Assembly (NCBI GenBank): GCA_036570465.1
Contig: DATCYD010000192.1
Coordinates: 1 to 15,409, forward strand
Direction of reading: 5' to 3'
Origin: Anseongella sp036570465
GTDB lineage: Bacteria > Bacteroidota > Bacteroidia > Sphingobacteriales > Sphingobacteriaceae
Length of the DNA: 15,409 bases
Part shown: in pieces, positions 13,585 through 15,409 of the stretch
How the letters are laid out: each line of letters begins with the position of its first letter
Position numbering within the stretch: position 1 is the stretch's first letter
Program-made: the position numbers and the translations under genes
Notes under the pieces: model-generated
The model's input: the letters and a program-made list of their open reading frames with translations, nothing else
Databases searched by the model: none
Told to the model about the DNA's origin: nothing

Positions 13585-15409
13585 TTGATCAAGATATTAT
13601 ATACCTGCTTGTTGTTGATCGTTTCTATGCTTGCAGCAGCCTGTCCTGTGAGCATTCATGTTGGCGATCGGGATGGCAAAGCGGCGAATAACATCACTAT
13701 TTTGATAGATGGGGCTTTTAGTGGGCATACTGATGCCTTGGGAACCCTGATGGTGGAATTGGAACATGGTAATCACACCTTGCAATTCTTTCTGGATACG
13801 GTGTTATTGAAACGTGCGGAGATATACATTGATTGCAAAAAGGATAATCGTTTTGATTTTGAGTTGGGCGAAGGCACCGATAATCCGGTAGCTCTTCAGG
13901 AAGTAACTGTGGAAGCACTGACCGCAAGGGGAGCGATTGCGCAATCTCCCTTCTCCGTTCAGGCGATTGATCTTAAAGGATCTTATGACAAGGGCGGTGA
14001 CATCAGCGAAGTGTTGAACAGAGCCTCTGGCATTCGGCTGCGCAGTGATGGAGGGGTTGGAGCACCTGTACAGATCAACCTGGGAGGCCTGCAGGGAAAG
14101 GCTGTCCGGTTATTCAAAGATGGAATTCCAATCGAACTGTTCGGTCATGGTTTCAGCCTGGGTACCATTCCGGTAAACATGCTGGAGCGAGTGGAGATAT
14201 ACAAAGGCGCAATGCCCCTGTACCTTGCTTCCGATGCGTTGGGTGGCGGGATCAACTTTGTATCCAGGCGAGAATACAAAAATTTCGCAGAGTTATCTTA
14301 TGAAGGCGGCTCATTTAACACGCACCGTGTAACAGCCAATGCGTTATGGAAAAGCAAAAACAAGACGTGGTACCTGGGTGGCAGCGGTTCTTTCAATTAT
14401 TCAGACAACAACTACATTGTCAGGGTTCCTTTCCCGACAAGCCCAACTACCTACCGGGATACCGAACGTTTCCATGACGCTTTACGCACGTATTATGCGG
14501 AAGGTTATGCAGGCATTCAAAACAAGGCCTGGGCGGACGATATACGGCTGACCGTGATCGGTTCCAGCTTCTATAAGGAGATACAGCACGATTCGCAGAT
14601 GGATAAGGTGTATGGAAAGCCATACTCTAAGGAAAGAAACTACACCGGCTTGCTTACTTATAAAAAGGATTTCCTGGATGAACGGTTGAAAGTCAATCTG
14701 ATTGGCACATACAGCCTTTTCAAAACCAGGTTTATTGACACGGCAACCGTTAGTTATGGTTGGGATGGTCAGATCGTCGGGCATAACCTGAAGCCCGGGG
14801 AGATCAACCTGGGCAATAATCAGCAAATTGATTACCGGTTCTTTTCGTCCCGGCTGAATATCTCTTACGAGCTTTCAGACAAGCATTTTCTGGATTTCAG
14901 TGAATTATATTACCGGCAGAACCGTGAGGGCAGCGATCCGCTGGGTGCTATTTCCGCTGTAGAAGGGATCGATGTGCTGAGTGTGCCCGCCGTCTATAGC
15001 AAGACCAATACTGCACTGGGACTTCGCTCTGAGTGGCTGGGTAAAGAAATGGAGAGCATTCTTGCCGTTAAATACTATCAATTTAAAACCGAAGGATATA
15101 CAACAGATAACTTTGGGATGGGATACCGTTCCTCCGGCAGCGGACAGCAATTGGGCTACCTGGGTGGTGTAAGGTGGAAACGCGGAGATTACCTGGTAAA
15201 AGCTTCGTATGAATATGCAACCCGCCTGCCGGACGAACAGGAGATTTTCGGTGATGGCAGGTTGACGAAAGAGAACATGGATCTTAAACCCGAACACAGC
15301 GATAATATTAACCTGAACGGCCGGTATCGTGTGGAAAATGGCGATCGAAGTTTAGAGTTATCCGCGGGGCTTTTCTACCGGAAGGTACGGGATATCATCT
15401 TTCTGCAAC
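13585..15409 (+). CDS. TonB-dependent outer-membrane receptor (5' part, runs off the window)
   Basis: The frame is open from a TTG at 13585 to the window end (608 codons). An in-frame TAA at 13573-13575 precedes it. AAGGAG lies just upstream, and only the TTG start gives a full signal peptide (MIKILYTCLLLIVSMLAAAC); the first ATG (13627) would cut it. Residues about 22-95 form a small beta-sandwich domain in the position of the usual carboxypeptidase-like domain. LQEVTVEA (104-111) opens the plug, which continues through SEVLNRASGIRLRSDGG and ends with ERVEIYKGAMPLYLASDALG then GGINFVSR (201-228). The rest is beta-barrel with many aromatic strand ends. It imports a ligand across the outer membrane using TonB energy. 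No SusD gene precedes it and its N-terminus lacks an anti-sigma signalling domain, so a siderophore, vitamin or small organic ligand is possible. Confidence 0.9.
   Translation, partial: MIKILYTCLLLIVSMLAAACPVSIHVGDRDGKAANNITILIDGAFSGHTDALGTLMVELEHGNHTLQFFLDTVLLKRAEIYIDCKKDNRFDFELGEGTDNPVALQEVTVEALTARGAIAQSPFSVQAIDLKGSYDKGGDISEVLNRASGIRLRSDGGVGAPVQINLGGLQGKAVRLFKDGIPIELFGHGFSLGTIPVNMLERVEIYKGAMPLYLASDALGGGINFVSRREYKNFAELSYEGGSFNTHRVTANALWKSKNKTWYLGGSGSFNYSDNNYIVRVPFPTSPTTYRDTERFHDALRTYYAEGYAGIQNKAWADDIRLTVIGSSFYKEIQHDSQMDKVYGKPYSKERNYTGLLTYKKDFLDERLKVNLIGTYSLFKTRFIDTATVSYGWDGQIVGHNLKPGEINLGNNQQIDYRFFSSRLNISYELSDKHFLDFSELYYRQNREGSDPLGAISAVEGIDVLSVPAVYSKTNTALGLRSEWLGKEMESILAVKYYQFKTEGYTTDNFGMGYRSSGSGQQLGYLGGVRWKRGDYLVKASYEYATRLPDEQEIFGDGRLTKENMDLKPEHSDNINLNGRYRVENGDRSLELSAGLFYRKVRDIIFLQ

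Overview
The window looks like a Bacteroidota chromosome, probably Chitinophagia or Sphingobacteriia. At least six starts or RNA genes are preceded by a perfect TAnnTTTG box, the -7 element of that phylum's primary sigma factor. The gene content also fits: a TonB-dependent receptor, an S1 sulfatase, an Arm-type tyrosine integrase and a DUF421 protein. No species can be named from the sequence.

Left part (1-2461): the C-terminal end of an unidentified gene; a two-gene unit of a HipA-like kinase-fold protein and a DUF3037 protein overlapping by 23 bases; a small convergent hypothetical gene; and a YetF/DUF421 membrane protein with a C-terminal four-cysteine knuckle.

Middle (2462-6984): an intact tRNA-Pro(UGG) gene followed by what looks like a compact (~4.4 kb) integrative element. 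The 10 bases ending the tRNA gene and running 2 bases past it (CACCCCGACT) recur at 6919-6928, just before a strong terminator hairpin. Between the two copies lie a tyrosine integrase reading away from the tRNA and a leftward series of genes converging on it: an AlbA_2/HATPase-type ATP-binding regulator, a worn zone of gene fragments and IS21-like end repeats, a small hypothetical gene, and an XRE-family repressor. The integrase promoter carries three copies of TTATACC. The ATP-binding gene ends inside an 11-bp tandem repeat that moves the reading frame.

From 6985 to 7961 there is almost 1 kb without a convincing gene, then a solitary class II Fic protein with both the inhibitory helix motif and the catalytic motif in one chain. 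It converges with a secreted alpha/beta hydrolase.

Right part (9582-15409): a secreted esterase/lipase-like hydrolase and a secreted arylsulfatase on the minus strand, a four-helix membrane protein, and a TonB-dependent receptor that runs off the window. The receptor appears to start at TTG, because only that start supplies a signal peptide, and an 8+8 bp palindrome covers its -7 box. Hydrolase, sulfatase and receptor could serve breakdown and uptake of a sulfated or esterified compound, but no SusD-like partner is visible and this link is inference.

The most interesting structures are the tRNA-Pro element with its decayed interior, the frame-shifting repeat at the end of the ATP-binding gene, and the operator-like repeats on the integrase and receptor promoters. 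I found no clear novel multi-gene system that the sequence alone can prove.
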